Notes: generated by a model not told the origin, from the sequence alone. A stretch of DNA of 64,000 nt from Paragonimus westermani (GCA_008508345.1 QNGE01000289.1:12659-76658); one strand, 5' to 3'. Shown: positions 46,029 through 59,819, counted from the first letter of the stretch. Program-made: numbers and translations.

Positions 46029-46412
46029 ATTTTAGTGCTCGTCGCACCAAGTCGCGTTTTCCCAGGTACGCAATTATGAGACGCGAAAAGCAAAAGGCCG
46101 TTGAGGAAAGAGACCGAATCCTTATTCGACGAAATGTACAGGTGGTCTCTGATAGCGCTATAAAAGGCACCAACACGCGAAATAGCTATAAAGGCTAGAG
46201 ACCGGCCGTCGACGAGCGAGTAAACCGGGAGAACGTCACGCGTGTCTTTCGTGTTCGCGCCACGGTCACATGACATGTAGACAAACAATCGGACAACACG
46301 CATCATGCGAGCTTTATTAATAGCCTAGGGACAATATGCAACTATGAGTTTCAGAACTATTTCACACACCGTACCGCAGGCAGATCAGTGACATCTCCAG
46401 GCCGCCAGAACA
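46029..46412 (-). repeat. 5' LTR of the minus-strand Gypsy
   Basis: It matches 40392-40014. A TATAAAAGG-like box at 46160-46167 (plus strand) has no clear meaning in element orientation. The start TGTTCTGGCGG differs from the 3' copy in its first 25 bases. Confidence 0.78.
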
Positions 46413-49400
46413 TGATTCTACTAAAGTTGCATATTGTCTTATTTTCAATAATAACTGAGATATTCCAGCTTTAGTTGATTTCTGAGAACTTGTATATTTG
46501 GCCGAAACGTGTACAAGTTCAGTTTGCATTTTGATGGTCACCCAGTTAGCATAGGCTATTAAGCGTTTGAGTTTATTTACGAGCGCAATATTACCGTTGA
46601 TTTCATTACAGTGGCATACTGTCGTATACCCAATAATAGCTGCGATACTCCACATTTTTCATATGCGGACTCCGAGGAAGATGTCAGAAAATATGAAAAA
46701 TGTAATACAGAACGTGTAGATCAGCATAAATTGAAAAATGGAGACGAACAATCACCTGATGAATATTTACTCTTGCGGTTCGTACATTTCAATAATCTTC
46801 AATAATTTTTTAAGTCTTAAATCGTTTTGTTTTCCAAATATGGGCGGATTATTGATTACGCTTCACGCAGGCGTGATTTCGGTGGGGTTAAAGCTCTAAA
46901 ACAGGACAATTTCGGTAACGATGGCAATTAGGAGCGAAGCCGACAAGTGTTGGTAACGAAATAATAAGGCTTATGAAAGAGTTTCCGTTTGACTGTCTTT
47001 TGAGGGATTTTCAGCTGTTCAGTCAAGATGCTCAAAAGACGGTCAAAAACATTCAAAGGACAGTTGTGCTACATGGGCGCAGTTAAGTTGGAAAACGAAG
47101 AAGGGGTTATATGTACACGGTCAAATAGAAAATTCGGGCATCAGAATCTCCCGAGTGAAGATTTTGAGCAGATCCGGCAATCGCACGATGCATCACCCTG
47201 AAGCATCTTTCAGGTAGAACTTCCATCCCTGTACCTTAGCATAGATTGTTAACAAATAGCTCACCCTCGATGCTGCTGCTGCTTTTCTATGGATAGTTCA
47301 ACGGATGCCAGGGATCGGGTTTTTGTATGAGATGCCATTTTTCTTTAAATCTGCTACGGCGTTTGGCAGGGTTTTACGCGATTCATTTCCATGAAAGATG
47401 CAGGCTAACGGCGTAAGTGGTCAGGTTGGCTGCTGGAACGTCTATTTTCATGAAGACGGGACCTCTCGTGTTGAAGACGGCTTTTATTTCTCTTCTCTTG
47501 CATTAGTCTCACTGGATGTGTCATAAACATCTCTCATTGGCCCCGGGGATTAGTCCTGATCAGCTCCTTCCCTATGCAGGTGACCTGAAAACTTGGAACC
47601 CCAGTGTCCCAACGTTTTCCAAACTGATTCTGATGCGGTCAAGCAGTGGTTAATCGAGTGGCACCTACCTATCGACAAATATGGGTTTACGCACACGTGT
47701 CAGTGACGATTTTGGTTGTCTTCGTGACACAACATGAAAAATAGATTTGCGCTGTGCCGAAATATACATCAGAAAACATCTGAGCATATGGTCGTCACTC
47801 AATTTGTCACATTCTCTTTATCGCCAAAAGAAACGCTGTATTATGCATGGTTAAACGGAAGTCTTCTTGAAGCGACAGAGCATTTAAAGTCTTTAACGAG
47901 TTAATGTCAAATTGTTATTCGAATGCGCTGATTCACTTGTTTGTTCAGGTCCAAAGAAAGACGAAGGGGCTTGAGCTTGTATGCCGAGCTGCGATCAAAA
48001 TCGCTGTAGGACTCCTGAGCGTTTTTTATTAATCTCGGCCCAAACTTATGAAAATTTACCCTCGCGGAATATTGAAAACTCCGAAGTGAGCTCATTTTCG
48101 CTTCTGTTTTCTCCTTTCTGAGGGGCCAACGGGAAATTTTTCATTCTCACGTGTCCGATTGCGCTGAGGAGTCTCAATGGAATGTTGTTGGATTGCGGAC
48201 CTCAAGCACCTGTGAGGCAAAACATTTGCCACGAGGTCCTCGTTCATTGGAATAGCCCTTGGCAAAGAGTCCATAATGCTTGTTCCAGGATGCGCTTTAA
48301 GCCCTTGTCAGGCGTTTTTATGCTTGGCCAAAACAGTCGGTGAGGAGTAATACTCCCTATTTTTCCATACCTTCTGCTTCTACGTCGACACCGAAGCTTT
48401 AAGAAGCCATGTTATATCAGTTTTCCTAATCGCACTCCAGAAAAGCTGACACTCGTGTGATACCAGGTGAAGAATCGCACCGACGATGGAAATTTTGTCT
48501 TTCGACCTGGCACCAGCGTATTAATTACCGAATCACTAGACTGCTCTGATCCAACAAACTCACTCCTGTTTAGACTGTTCGCAGCTTAGACAGAGCGTTG
48601 GTCACATCAGGCGCAATCGTCAGAGGATGTTGAAGGGTATTAAAAGACAACGACTATGTGTGGTTATGGCTGTTGCGTTACAACCGACACTTTGCCCATT
48701 CTTGGTCACGTTGCATGGCCCAAACCTTCAAGTGCCGAGTGTTTTTTCTCACATTTTGAGAGTGACACGATTTTGGAGGTGGTAAATCTACATTTACCCA
48801 CTCAACAAATGCATTTCGATTAGTTAAGGGCACAATTCTCTCCGAACTGCCAGAAAGTGATGCTGGCCCCTGTGAGAGAGCAATTGCTGTGCTTAAAATG
48901 CGGGAGGGACGCCGCGATACTTTTAACGGATGGCTACACTGTACCTTCACTTTAGCCACCACTGAACTATACACCTGTTTTAAGAGGAGCCATTCGGACC
49001 GGTAAGAGATTTGTTAATTTTAAGTGTTGCCCGGTAGATGTTGGATTGGGTCCTCCTCAACAGTCACTACCTTAGATTGAGGCAAATATTACATGTACTC
49101 CGTCACGTTCAAAGTTCTATTGCACATCAGTAGAGGTGATCACGCGAACGCCGCTGTGTGCGGGTGTACCAGCTTCTCTCAGCCGACATTTGCAAATGTG
49201 CTTGCTAGAGTCCCAGAGGATGTGGTTACAAAAGCTCCGGAAAGCTAAGAGAGTCTCGAGGCACACTGTTTTTGGAAGTTTCAGAGGATTCAGCATCACA
49301 AAGTGAGAAGAATACCGGGAGTGGACGCAAACGGAAGACCGAATAAGAGATGGTCACATCCACTTCCATACCTGAAGCCGCGAAGGTTAGCTTTGCCCCA

Positions 49401-49994
49401 AGCCGGCTTGCAGATCCCACTGTAAATATTTGGGCGGAGGAAGTTCAGCCAAGGTTCATAAAGGTATACATATTACGTAATCAACGCGTGATAGTATTCA
49501 GCCTTTATAGGGCTACTCCCCAAACATCCCAGTCACGCCTGGGCCACGATATTGAAGCTTCTGTTGTGTTGCGGATTGAAATTTTCACAAATGAAAAGGA
49601 TCTAGTCGACGCAGTTGCTACACGAACAGCGTTTTTCCTTGACCAGAGATCGGACGATACTACTGCGCCAAGGAAGCCACTCGAAGTGATTCCCGAGGCA
49701 GCGTCAGAAGCCCGCATGCTCTTGCATTAGTCATCAGACGCGCACTGTGCACATCGAGAGAGAACGCGCCGTGAAAATTCTTGAATTTTTTGGAGGCGGT
49801 CCCAAAGGAATTATATGACACTGGGCATAAAAGGGAAATTCGACCTGTTTAACCAGGATTTTTACTTTCAGCGGCGTGGCTTCAGATCCATTGAAAATAT
49901 CATGTTTTTTTCTCTTGAACAAGGTGGGACTGTAGGGCTTTCGGTTATACTTCCTGGCACTCTCCCTTCCAGGGTCATCGAAGCAAGCTTGGAT
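46413..49994. other. No gene recognised
   Basis: Plus-strand open frames at 46611-46805 and 49350-49730 look well formed but match nothing I know. No repeat of other parts of the window was noticed. Confidence 0.4.
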
Positions 49995-52343
49995 CGGTAG
50001 AGAGTGACGTACTCAAACGTTCGAAGCCTCCCAAAAGAGGTGGACGAAGGGAAAAAGTGTTTTGGAAGTAATAACATCGCAGTCTTGGCTCTCACTAAGG
50101 CGTAGCTCTCAAAGAAAATAATGGACGCTAAGGTCTCCCTCCCCAGTCACACCCTCTTTCGCTTGGACTGCTCTTGGGTTGGTAGTTGGAAGAGAGGCAG
50201 CAATGCCTCAATCGCATAGACGTTTAGCTTCCAGCAGGTGAGGCGGCCATGAGTCATTGGCAATGTGATGGGCAAGAGGCGAACTGCGGGCAACACCAAA
50301 CGGGTTCGACGAAATATCTGGTGAATTCGATTAGTGGACGTAGGCGAACGTTCTTTCGACCAAGGCGACAGTGTGACCACAGTAGATGCGCACCGACAAA
50401 AATTTAGAGCCAACCTGCTGGCTGTAGTGGATCCGTCTGCACAGATGCTCTGGAGTCGCCCCCAGCCTGAAAGGCCACAGTGGTCCCATGCTGATTTGTG
50501 CGCCATCTTCTATAGCAGATGCCGGCAGAGAGGAGTTATCTGACTGATCACGGCTCCTACGATGCGTTTAAAAAGTGGGAATGGATGGAATATCATGGGG
50601 GTGAGAAAGCGTCAGCAGTTCGAGGAAAAGATGGCCACGGATTCGACGACAACACCTAAGAGGCTGTGGGCATACGTACGACGACGGGCCAGAATCAACG
50701 CGTAAATTCCGACAACGACGAGGTTTGGTTTGTTGAGAACTTAGACAAGGCTCTGCTTTGGGCTTGAAATTTCGTCCCTCCCAGGTCTCAAGTTGGCGTG
50801 CAGTTCGCCTTGCTCCACAGTGCCGGACCAAGTCTCGTCGCAACGCTACTTAGAGCTGATGAGGTGGAAATTGAGCTGAGGTCGGCTGATGTCGATGGAT
50901 CTCCCGGCCCCGAAAACACCCACCCTTTGTTGCCAAGTGAACTTGTGGTAGATTTACTCACGACCCTCCCTGAACGAAAGCGAACTGACAGATAAGTGGA
51001 AACAAGCAGATTGTGCCAACTTACAGGGGAGGAGGACGGTTGGAAGCTGTCAACTACCTACCAGTATGCTGAACTTGCGTGCATGGTTGAGTGGCGGGGC
51101 GGCCGATAGCCCAACGCCTCCAGGAACATTTGGACCAACTCTAGACCCTCAGTGAGACGCAGCATGGGCACAGGGTGGGCGATCCTGATTGGTAAACCTC
51201 TCGCTTGCCAAAGGGCGGTGGGTGGATGCGGAAGCTGATGGCAGGTGTCTGGATGTGATGTTTCTCGAAATCAGCAAGGCCTACGGCAGAGTTTCGCAAG
51301 ACCATTCGCTCGCCAAGCTGATGGCATGCGCTGTCGGCTTGCCCACGATAAGCGGGAGAGCGGTTTTTTCATAGCGGTTCGTCAGTTTTCAGGGTCAACT
51401 ATCACATCCGAATGGCTGCCTGCCTCACGGCGTGTACCACAAGAGTCAGTGCTCGAGCCGATCTTGTCTCTGTTTATCATACGTGATCTAATGGCGGTCA
51501 CCTGCCCACGTCTTTGTTGATAGCGCGAAAGTATGGAGGACCGTTTCTTCAGACGAGGATAATTCAACGTTGCAACTGAACTTGGACAAGGTTTCAACGT
51601 AGGAAGTTCTACGGGGCTTGCCTCTAACCCCGATTAAGTGCTTTTTTATGCACCTGGGAGATTACAAAGGTGCTACACGTAACATGTTGAAGGCCGCTTG
51701 TCAACGCAATGCAATAGAGACCTCGAAGTGCTAACGTTAGTTGCCCTCTCAACACAAGCATGTATCTCGTAGGCCTTCGGTAGTGGTAGAAAAGTGCATC
51801 GGGCCATCCGCCGATCATTTACCAAGGTGTCCAGGGGGCCTTTTGCCTATCCTCGTCTCATGTTCGTCTGAGACTGAAGTACGGATATACCGTAGTGTTC
51901 CGCTACACACCAAATAAGGTATCACAACTTGGAATAACACAGAAGACAGCCACGCGCATGGCTGTTTAGGTTGGAGGCTGTACTATAAATGGATGCTAGA
52001 GTATCTAAAAATGTACCCCCAGACTTACCGGCGTCTCCTCGGTAATGCTGTTGTAATACGCCGCATTTTTTGAGGAGACGTGGGCCAGGAACCCGAGGCA
52101 GATTTCTCTCTCTGAAATGAGCGCAGATTCCGGGGCCACCCCCTCACGGTTCTCAAGCAAAGACCGGGACAGCTTCACTCCGCACACCATCTCTCTTGAC
52201 GGACTGTCAACAACTGGAACGCGTTGTGAGCGTAGATGGTGTTGGTACACAATGATCTGGCCTTTAAGCGGCTTCTGGTTGCGATTACAGTGGCGCGTTG
52301 GTACCCCGCTTGCACAAACAGTTACGAATTACAAAAACCATAA
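49995..52343 (+). pseudogene. Nearly full-length decayed CR1/jockey-type LINE
   Basis: Readable in order across many breaks: endonuclease start VTYSNVRSLPKEVDE near 50010, NNIAVLALTKA near 50075 and SLPSHTLFRLDCSW near 50140. The middle of the endonuclease is lost. Then come FEEKMATDSTTTPKRLWAYV near 50620, DVDGSPGPENTHP near 50890, RT palm DVMFLEISKAYGRV near 51257 (motif A, with E for D), WLPASRRVPQESVLEP near 51415 (usually SGVPQGSVLGP), and the C-terminal tail with PLTPIKCFFMHLG near 51630 and RTVNNWNAL near 52200. The YADD motif is not recognisable. It ends near 52343. Confidence 0.8.
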
Positions 52344-55300
52344 GTGCTCCACAGTGACAATCCGAGAGACTGTTCACGATGAGTTACGCCTTTGAAGCAT
52401 ACGACCCACTCCATTAGCCCATTTCGTTCGGAGTTAAATCAAGGAAATAGACCTAAAACTAATTGACTCATCACAGTGCGCAGTAAGTCAGCCCTAAAGC
52501 GACGTAAGTTCACCCACCCACCCCGTGAACGATAAATCTGAATGCCCTGGAATAACGCATCACACAATTAACCAGTCGTGCAACACCGCAAAATATCACG
52601 AACCACAACATCGTGCGCAAGAGAAACAGCATGATGTGAAACACGCCCAAAATGATGAAAACAGTCACGGGTAACAACGGAAGAATTAATGAATACAGGT
52701 GGTTTAAAGAGGAGGAAATGATTTTGAAATTACAGGCCTTGTGGCATTGTTCCGTAAGCAAACAAACTTTCCTGACTTTGACAAACAGCATGTTCATTTC
52801 CAAACTCTACCTGTCTGAGAACGATATCTTTGAAAACGGACCTAATAACAACAAAAATCCACATGTTGCGTGATGTTACGTCACGCACCTGTCGAACCGA
52901 TAAAACTATTTCAGGATTGATATTCACTTTTGGACTTGACGGCGAACAAGAAAACATGTCTATGGTCAACACGCATAGGTGTCAATATACGTATGCCTTT
53001 AGTAATAACCCAATCGTCCTGTTACGCTCTTACCCTATATTTATTGATAGCTTATTTGTCTGTGTTGCTGACCACCATGCAAAAGCTGAGGATGCTAAAA
53101 TTGTTTGAAGAACAAAAAACTCAACCGGTTCGTCTCATGGTTGCATAATAAACTTGAGTTGCAACTCTTCATTTTACTTCCCATGTTAGACCACACGGCA
53201 ACCCCTCGGTATTGTCGAACATTATTCTCATTCTATATACCGACCGTACAGAGATAATCGACATCTAAATCCGGCAGTGGTCGTATACTAGGGAAAGCTG
53301 ATAATCGATATCTACTCGCGATATTTGATAACGACTGTTCGCACAAGATATATATTCTATCGACTAACACAATGCTAATAACGTCACATAGGAGGTATTG
53401 CCAGAATATCATATGTTCCATTGTTCGTCATAGATGACATAGTGAGTTTCACGTTCTCCCGTTTATCGCGTAATTCCTCTTTCTATTCTTGGTTTCATTG
53501 ATATATCCTGCGCGAGAAAAACATTCCACCCCGCCTGTCACCACCTCCTCCCCATCATAAAAATAATTTCTGCACATTTTTGATGGGACAATCTACGTGG
53601 AATAAAAATTGAATTCCTCCCCAATACATTCCCTTCATCCCCCAAGAACCACTTTTTTGGCACGAACTTGAGCACCAAGTCAGTGATCACTTTTTGGATT
53701 CCCAGTTGATGTAACAAATCAGCTATTTTATTGAATTGTGTACATCCCGGGTGTTATCGTCTCAGAAGTGTGTAGCAAAAGTTTTCTTCCAAAAATTAAA
53801 TTTTCCCCCATATAAGGTCTGTTTTGCTGCTCTATTCACATAGCTGACCCATTGTACATTCCACAACGTTGATGTTCAAATATCCATATGTCTAAAAATC
53901 GGTACGTTGGTCACGCTGTCCTAAGAATGTTTCTTACAAATGCGTCCAGAAATATACCATTATTATTATAACTAAGTCGTGTTTCACCTGTTTTTCCTTC
54001 TTACTCTTCCTACACCCTCTCTGTCGCGTGCTCTGTAAAACTGTATTCTCACCTAGGTGCCCGCATCTATCCTCGTATCTGTTAGAGTGGCTTTGAAAGC
54101 AGCAGTTCGACGTTTATTCGGGGTTAACCAAATCACTACATTTACCTTCGATAGTGTATAGCAGAGTGCTATTCTTGAACGCTACTGTTCCCCTTCCATC
54201 TGCACAGGCCATATGTAATGCCAATTTGGTGTCTATGGCCTCCATCAAAAACCGGTGACCGAATTATCATGCAGAGGGGCTGCTTAACCCATCCAAGTAA
54301 TCCACCTGAAACAGTAATTGTGTTTCAAAGCAAACGCACCTCAACCTTTCAGTACGACTACCTTTTTAAGTCAAACTCCAGCTCCTTGAATCGCGCAACA
54401 TTCTAGTTAGGAAGCAAGTGAGAGCTTACATCGTGCTGATTCAGTCCAGCGGAGGATCCTACAACCCTTCGGTAACCGTTCTGACGCCGTTTAATGAACG
54501 CCAACTCTTTCACAGCATGATTTAGGGTTAAAATCAAGTTGACCGGTTGTATTCACAGCGTATCCAAGAATTCCATTGGATCAGAGGCAGCCGTGGTATT
54601 CACGGAGAAGATGCAGGAGGAAGGAACCATTTGGAAGAGCAGTGAGAAAGCCAGTGGAAGGCCGGACAAGTGGGACCAAATATTGAGACGATAGGGTGCC
54701 ACACATATGAGGAGGATGGAAACAATTCCGTGAGACGAACGATGAAGGAAAGTTTTCTGGGATTACCAAGAACCAGTAGTTGTGAGTGAGAGACTAACAT
54801 TATGCGGTGTAGAAGATTTGGGGATGCTGTTAGAGAAGCTGCTGAAGGCACTGGCGTAGGATTATAAGCAGTCAAATTGACCGGTGCGCACAGCAAACGA
54901 TGTTTGTTGGGTTTGCCCTGTAATTTTGCTGTACAGAGCGGCTTCGGATTTGCCGAATGATAATGACAACAACAGTCTTTTCAAGGCCTTGTTCGACAGT
55001 GATTTTAGGTAAAAACACCGGAACTACCTGGTGTGCTGGTTTTGCTCCCTCATCTCCACAGTAATAACAGAAGAATGCAGGTTTGACTACTTAGTTTTCT
55101 TGGTATAACGCCTAGCCTTCCAATAACCGCTTGAAGGCGGACCTGAAATTTTGCGGTATCAACTGTTCGGAAGGTGCTAGTGAAAAGGAATTACCAGAGG
55201 CCTGGTGGCGGTGCTCCATGAAGTCTGAGACCTTCAGTGAATGAGTGGCCAAATATGCTCTGTCAGGCTGTAACACCATAAGTTATCCGTGACTAAGTGA

Positions 55301-55379
55301 AGACAGCACAATCCTCTTCACATTGGTCACCGAAAATCGCAAGTCCAGCTCGGCTGACACTGCATCATTCTGGTATTGC
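52344..55379. other. No gene recognised
   Basis: Short open frames only. Pyrimidine-rich stretches around 53450-53650 are unremarkable. Confidence 0.4.
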
Positions 55380-56260
55380 TTCAGTCGATCGTTTGTGAAC
55401 TGATGCAAGCGTTCAGCGATATGAACCCCGAAGTCCAATAGCTGATCGAACGACGGACGACGCCGAAACAGAGAAACTCATGTAGTCTGTTGGAGAGCAG
55501 CATATCATGCCAATAGAGGGGATCCAAAAGCAGAGGCGGTTGCTGGACATGAGGCTGGAAAAGAGTACGGCTCTTTGCTGAAGTGCCATTTAGGGTGAGC
55601 GTTACCTTGTGCTTGAAGTACAGTCTCTTTTGGTTACATTTATGAGAGCCGCAACAAGCATCGTGTTCACGTGTTCGTTTAGTAAACGTACACACTGTTA
55701 TATCACAGATGGTAGCCTTCTGGTGGACTTTTACAGCACAGTAGGTGATGTCGTACCAAGCAGTTTATTAACGAAATCGAGAAGTTGAAGGTTAAAGTCT
55801 TGAGGTTCACCATCCCGACCGTGGACGCCAAAGATCAAGGGGTGAGACATGAATGCCCTGCATGAGCGGCATAAGATAGGCCAAAATGTGTTCTGCGATT
55901 TCGCTGATGACAAGCCATCAACATTTAGGTGTATTGCAATGGCGACGACGTCCCGCACCGGATGGCATGCTGCCGTGTTATATCACTAATCACTACTATG
56001 CACGCTCAACCGGATGCACGTCACGTACCAACGAAGCTTGCGAAGTTTTCATCAGTGTTCTTGCACCCGACAGCAGTTTGGCCGACCGTTCTGCCAGAAT
56101 CTGTAACGGCTGACTGAAGTGAACTCGGGAAGTATTACTTGAAACAACCCAGTCCCGAAGCCGATCATTAAGATTGTTTGACGACACGGACTCGGTATCC
56201 TCAACGGAAGTTCCATTTCGTGGTAAGTCTGAGAATTCGTGACAGAGCATATAAAATTGA
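55380..56260 (-). pseudogene. Decayed DNA-transposon protein (Tnp2/CACTA-like, animal type)
   Basis: Minus strand in order: RLRDWVVSSNTSRVHFSQPL near 56150 and GARTLMKTSQ near 56050; IHLNVDGLSSAKSQNTFWPI near 55930 (usually IDGLPLSKSS..QFWPI), FGVHGRDGEPQDFNLQLLDF near 55820; CGSHKCNQKRLYFKHKVTL near 55650; and LLSNRLHEFLCFGVVRRSI near 55500 (usually DYMHLVCLGVMRKLI). This order is characteristic of a widespread animal transposon protein related to CACTA transposases. Frames shift between blocks. Terminal repeats were not found. Confidence 0.65.
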
Positions 56261-58368
56261 GTGTCATAGGCGTGGAGTGATATGATTTTCCTGAAATCTG
56301 ACTGTTATTCAGCGAGAAATTGCGACGATCTTTTGGACGGTAGAACCGTAACTAGATCATGAATACTGAGCGTTTTTTAAAGCTGGAAACGTAATACACA
56401 GCAATAAAAATTCTCCAGGGAATGTTATATGTAAAAACAAGCACTTCGGCAGTATTCTCTTATGTTAGGTCTGGCATACACAACCATTTGTTGCACCACT
56501 GATTTAAAACCTTTCACAGCAAGATGTCGCAAGTGGATATCACACGTGTTAGTCTTAGTTGCGCAGCCATCTATTTCATCGCAGACGTCCTTGCTGCAAG
56601 GTGTTCACCCATCATTCCTCGAAAAATTTCGGACAGCCACTTTAATGAATCCCACTTCTCACTGCACACCGCAGGTTGAGCGTGTCCCACACCACCTGTT
56701 TCCAGTAGCTGATGTGACTCCCGGGTTCGTGAGTGTGAGCGAACGTTGAAGAACATGCTTGTATCTGCTTATCTTGTGCGTTACATGCACATTCACAAAA
56801 TTTGGGAAAAGTCTGAATAGCTCAGCTGATGTTAGTTGCGCAAAGGAGATATGCGTACATCTGTAGCCTTCATCCTGTATGGTGCGCACGACACCCATCA
56901 CGTTAATTACCGACAGCACTTCATGGAGGTTATCTTGTGTGCAGTTACAAATCATACATAACAAACTCACTTGACACTGTAGGTTTTAACTTGCGTCGAA
57001 GGCTTCCAATGTCAGCGGATGTGATAAACTTCCCGTAAACATCTGCTGCATACCTCCTAATGTCTATAGTCGGTGTACTTTATTCGAACAGGCTACTGCG
57101 GTGGTTCAGTTCGCGGACAGTTAGTTTGCGATGTGTAGAACTGGAATCATATACCAGACGAATGAGGAGGTGGTTGTGCTGTAACTTTAAAGAGCTTACA
57201 ACTAGTCAGACATTCCGTCCGACCACATGATATCACGATTTGCAATCAGTGTCGTGAGAGCTGAATCGTTGAGGCTTACAAGAATTAATCAGCTATACAA
57301 GTCACACGCCGTTGCGTACACTCCCACACTGTTTATACTCCATCCGGCGGTGATGAATATGGACTTTCAGCGACTCACCGGTTGGTACACGGCTTCCAGG
57401 CAGGGGTACAAGATTTCCGTGTACAATCGGTTTTCCTTGCTCATTGTCAAGCGCGCGTCTCTTGATCTGAAAGGAAGTAACTGGGAACAAGATATAGCTC
57501 CGTTCTTGGGGGTTACAAGGAATACCAAGAACCAAGTGAGATTAGGTGCATGAAGGAATTTCGGATAAATGAGAACTGCGAGGCTTTAAAACGATTCATA
57601 GAAGCGTTGCCGATGACTTCATATGGAGGGCTATTCCAACGGTTATTAGCCCTGTAAGAATAGTACTGCTGCCTAAGAATGTTCTGAGGACGACACTTGA
57701 AAAAAATTTTCTGTTGTCTTCACTGGCAGTCGTCATTTGCTACAGTGAAGAAATAATCTACAAGACCTACTATAGACTCCGACACTCAAGTGGGTACAGG
57801 TCGAGAATTTCAAATCGATACTCACAGGCAACACTGCTCAGGCCCGTGATTAGCCTCGTCGCCGCGCGCTGGATACTCTCAACAGCTAGAATATATCTGT
57901 CTTCAGGACGGTATACACGACCTGATCCAGATACGCGAGGATCGGTCTAATATAAAACTATTTTTTTCAAGGAACCATGTCACATTACCTTTTTGTACTT
58001 TCGGCTAGTCCTACGTAAGTAAATAGAGCCGACATTTTCCACGTACCCCCGTAAACACCAATGGGACTGTGAAGAGGTGCAAGCTTCACGATTCTCAAAT
58101 CTGCAATACAATGTCTCCTGAAATTAAATTATCATTTGTGGAAATGATGAATAAATCCTGCAACATCGTGTAAATACACATTAGTTTTTCGCCCATATAT
58201 CAACGCACACCCGGTGTTACACCCAAACAACCACCACAACAACGGCCATAACAAATTTCGAAAATAACATACGATAACTTTGTTTATAATTTTCTGCCGG
58301 TTAAAACAAACGTAAGTAAGTCACTGGCGCAGACTCCGACGATAATAATTTCAACGCAGCATACTATT
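56261..58368. other. No gene recognised
   Basis: Open frames at 56462-56749 and 57227-57553 carry no known motif. Confidence 0.4.
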
Positions 58369-58530
58369 GACGCCCTTTTGGTTTTCGTCTGTGTAAGTCG
58401 CGTGCATGTCTCACTGGGCCTTCGGCTGAAGCTTGTTTCTGTTAAATCCTTTCACAGGATATTGGTGGAAGCCCTCCTTCTGAGGGACACTGCTCTGGGT
58501 GTCCCCACGTTGCGCAGAGTGGCTTTACGA
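58369..58530 (+). repeat. Dispersed unidentified repeat, copy 2
   Basis: It aligns at roughly 75 percent over the best 64 bases with the reverse complement of 23560-23745, then weakly further on. Confidence 0.5.
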
Positions 58531-58538
58531 GTGTATTG

Positions 58539-59441
58539 TATTGGATCTGAACAGTACATGGAACCTCAGGTGTGAATTGGAAGTCGAAATCTGATGAAAA
58601 GTAAAAACAATCAACTCACAATATGTTCTCGTCTGTTGCTAACACATAACAGCGGTTAAAATAAAAAATATTTAAGCGAATTAAGTTCATGCATCAAGTC
58701 AGTGTATACACTGGTCTGTCATTGGTCAAAACCATGGCAGAAGGAGGTTCAAGGTCAACAGCTTTTGCACGCAGAGGACCGGCTTGCTACGAGTGATTTA
58801 AGAATGACAGGCTTGTGATGACGCATCAACACGCGGAAAGCGTTTGTCGGGTCGACCACATGACCAATCTCTAGCAGGTGTCTGGCGATCGAAGAACTTA
58901 ATGAACTTAATACGCTTAAATATTTTTTTATTTTCACTGCTGTTATGTGTTAGCAACTGACGAGAACATACGAAATGGTATTACAATCTTGCAAAACCGG
59001 TCTTCTGATTTCACTGTTCAAATTCGTAACTGGGGAAGGATGTTTTATAACTCACAATAGTTCGCGGAGGCACGTTGGTTTGGTGTTCCACTAAACCAAA
59101 TGAGGATTCTCACTGATACTACTTGTCGTGTGTCCCCCAGATAGTCTCGATGTCACGACCGAGATAATTCCAATGACAGATGAATAAATAAATAAAATTG
59201 GCGAACTAAACGGTTGATTCCGCTGAATTCTAACTCTTCCAAAGATCTGTACGCCACCGACCCTGAACGCGAACAGAAATTCGAACTCGCGAACTCAGAA
59301 GTGTAATTTTGAGAATTATTGATTACTCTGTGGATCGATTAACCCCGTTCAAACGTCATGTGTACATGCGAGGTTGAAGAAGATGAAAAGGCATAAATAA
59401 CAATAAAAAATATGAGGTAGAAAATAGTGTACAAAACGCTA
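58539..59441 (-). mobile_element. Leader and 5' LTR fragment of the second Gypsy type, split by an insertion
   Basis: 58539-58622 matches the leader at 19832-19910, and 59049-59441 matches the LTR at 19905-20285. Gag and everything beyond are absent. The two parts are separated by the insertion at 58623-59048. Confidence 0.8.
58623..59048. mobile_element. 426-bp insertion with internal inverted repeats
   Basis: It is flanked by the 10-base direct repeat AACTCACAAT (58613-58622 and 59049-59058), the expected duplication of one LTR site. Inside, 58621-58685 and 58910-58976 are inverted copies over about 65 bases, both starting ATGTTCTCGTC from their outer ends. The right inverted repeat stops 72 bases short of the right flank, so this is not a simple MITE. 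No transposase is encoded. Confidence 0.65.
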
Positions 59442-59819
59442 CAGTATGGGGTACTTGAAGCCAGAACGCTCGGCTTGTCTATCACATAATATCCGCGGGA
59501 GATAAAAAAAAGTGAGAAATCGGAATATGCAGCGGATTATTTTTTTCACAACGATAACAAGTAATCATGGTCTTTATCTATCCTCGATGAATAGTAACAG
59601 GGAAAGAAGAGGATAGTTAACTCTTTAGTTATTCCATAGTCGTGACGCTCACTAAAGACCCTGATACAGTCAGCAATCTATCCCTCGAGTTAGTGCGCAT
59701 TGAGCACCCTTTTTGTTTGTTTGAACGCATCAACATATAGTCAGTGTGATCGAACCCGGGGTTTTGTTTTTGCGCTGGTGACCTGTGTCGTCCTACTACA
59801 CTGTTGTAAGGCGCAGTGT
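59442..59819. other. No gene recognised
   Basis: No motif seen. Confidence 0.4.

Larger units (their letters stand above)
40014..46412 (-). mobile_element. Complete but decayed Gypsy element, minus strand
   Basis: LTR-like repeats at 46412-46029 (5') and 40392-40014 (3') bracket gag, protease, RT-RNase H and integrase in Gypsy order. It carries one nested SINE insertion and a gap with a false duplication. LTR copies are about 97 percent identical, with most differences near their start. The sequences just outside the two ends do not match, so no target duplication is claimed. Confidence 0.88.

Noticed and set aside
53450..53650. Pyrimidine-rich stretch as a strong splice acceptor region
   Set aside because: No adjacent reading frame or matching donor was found.
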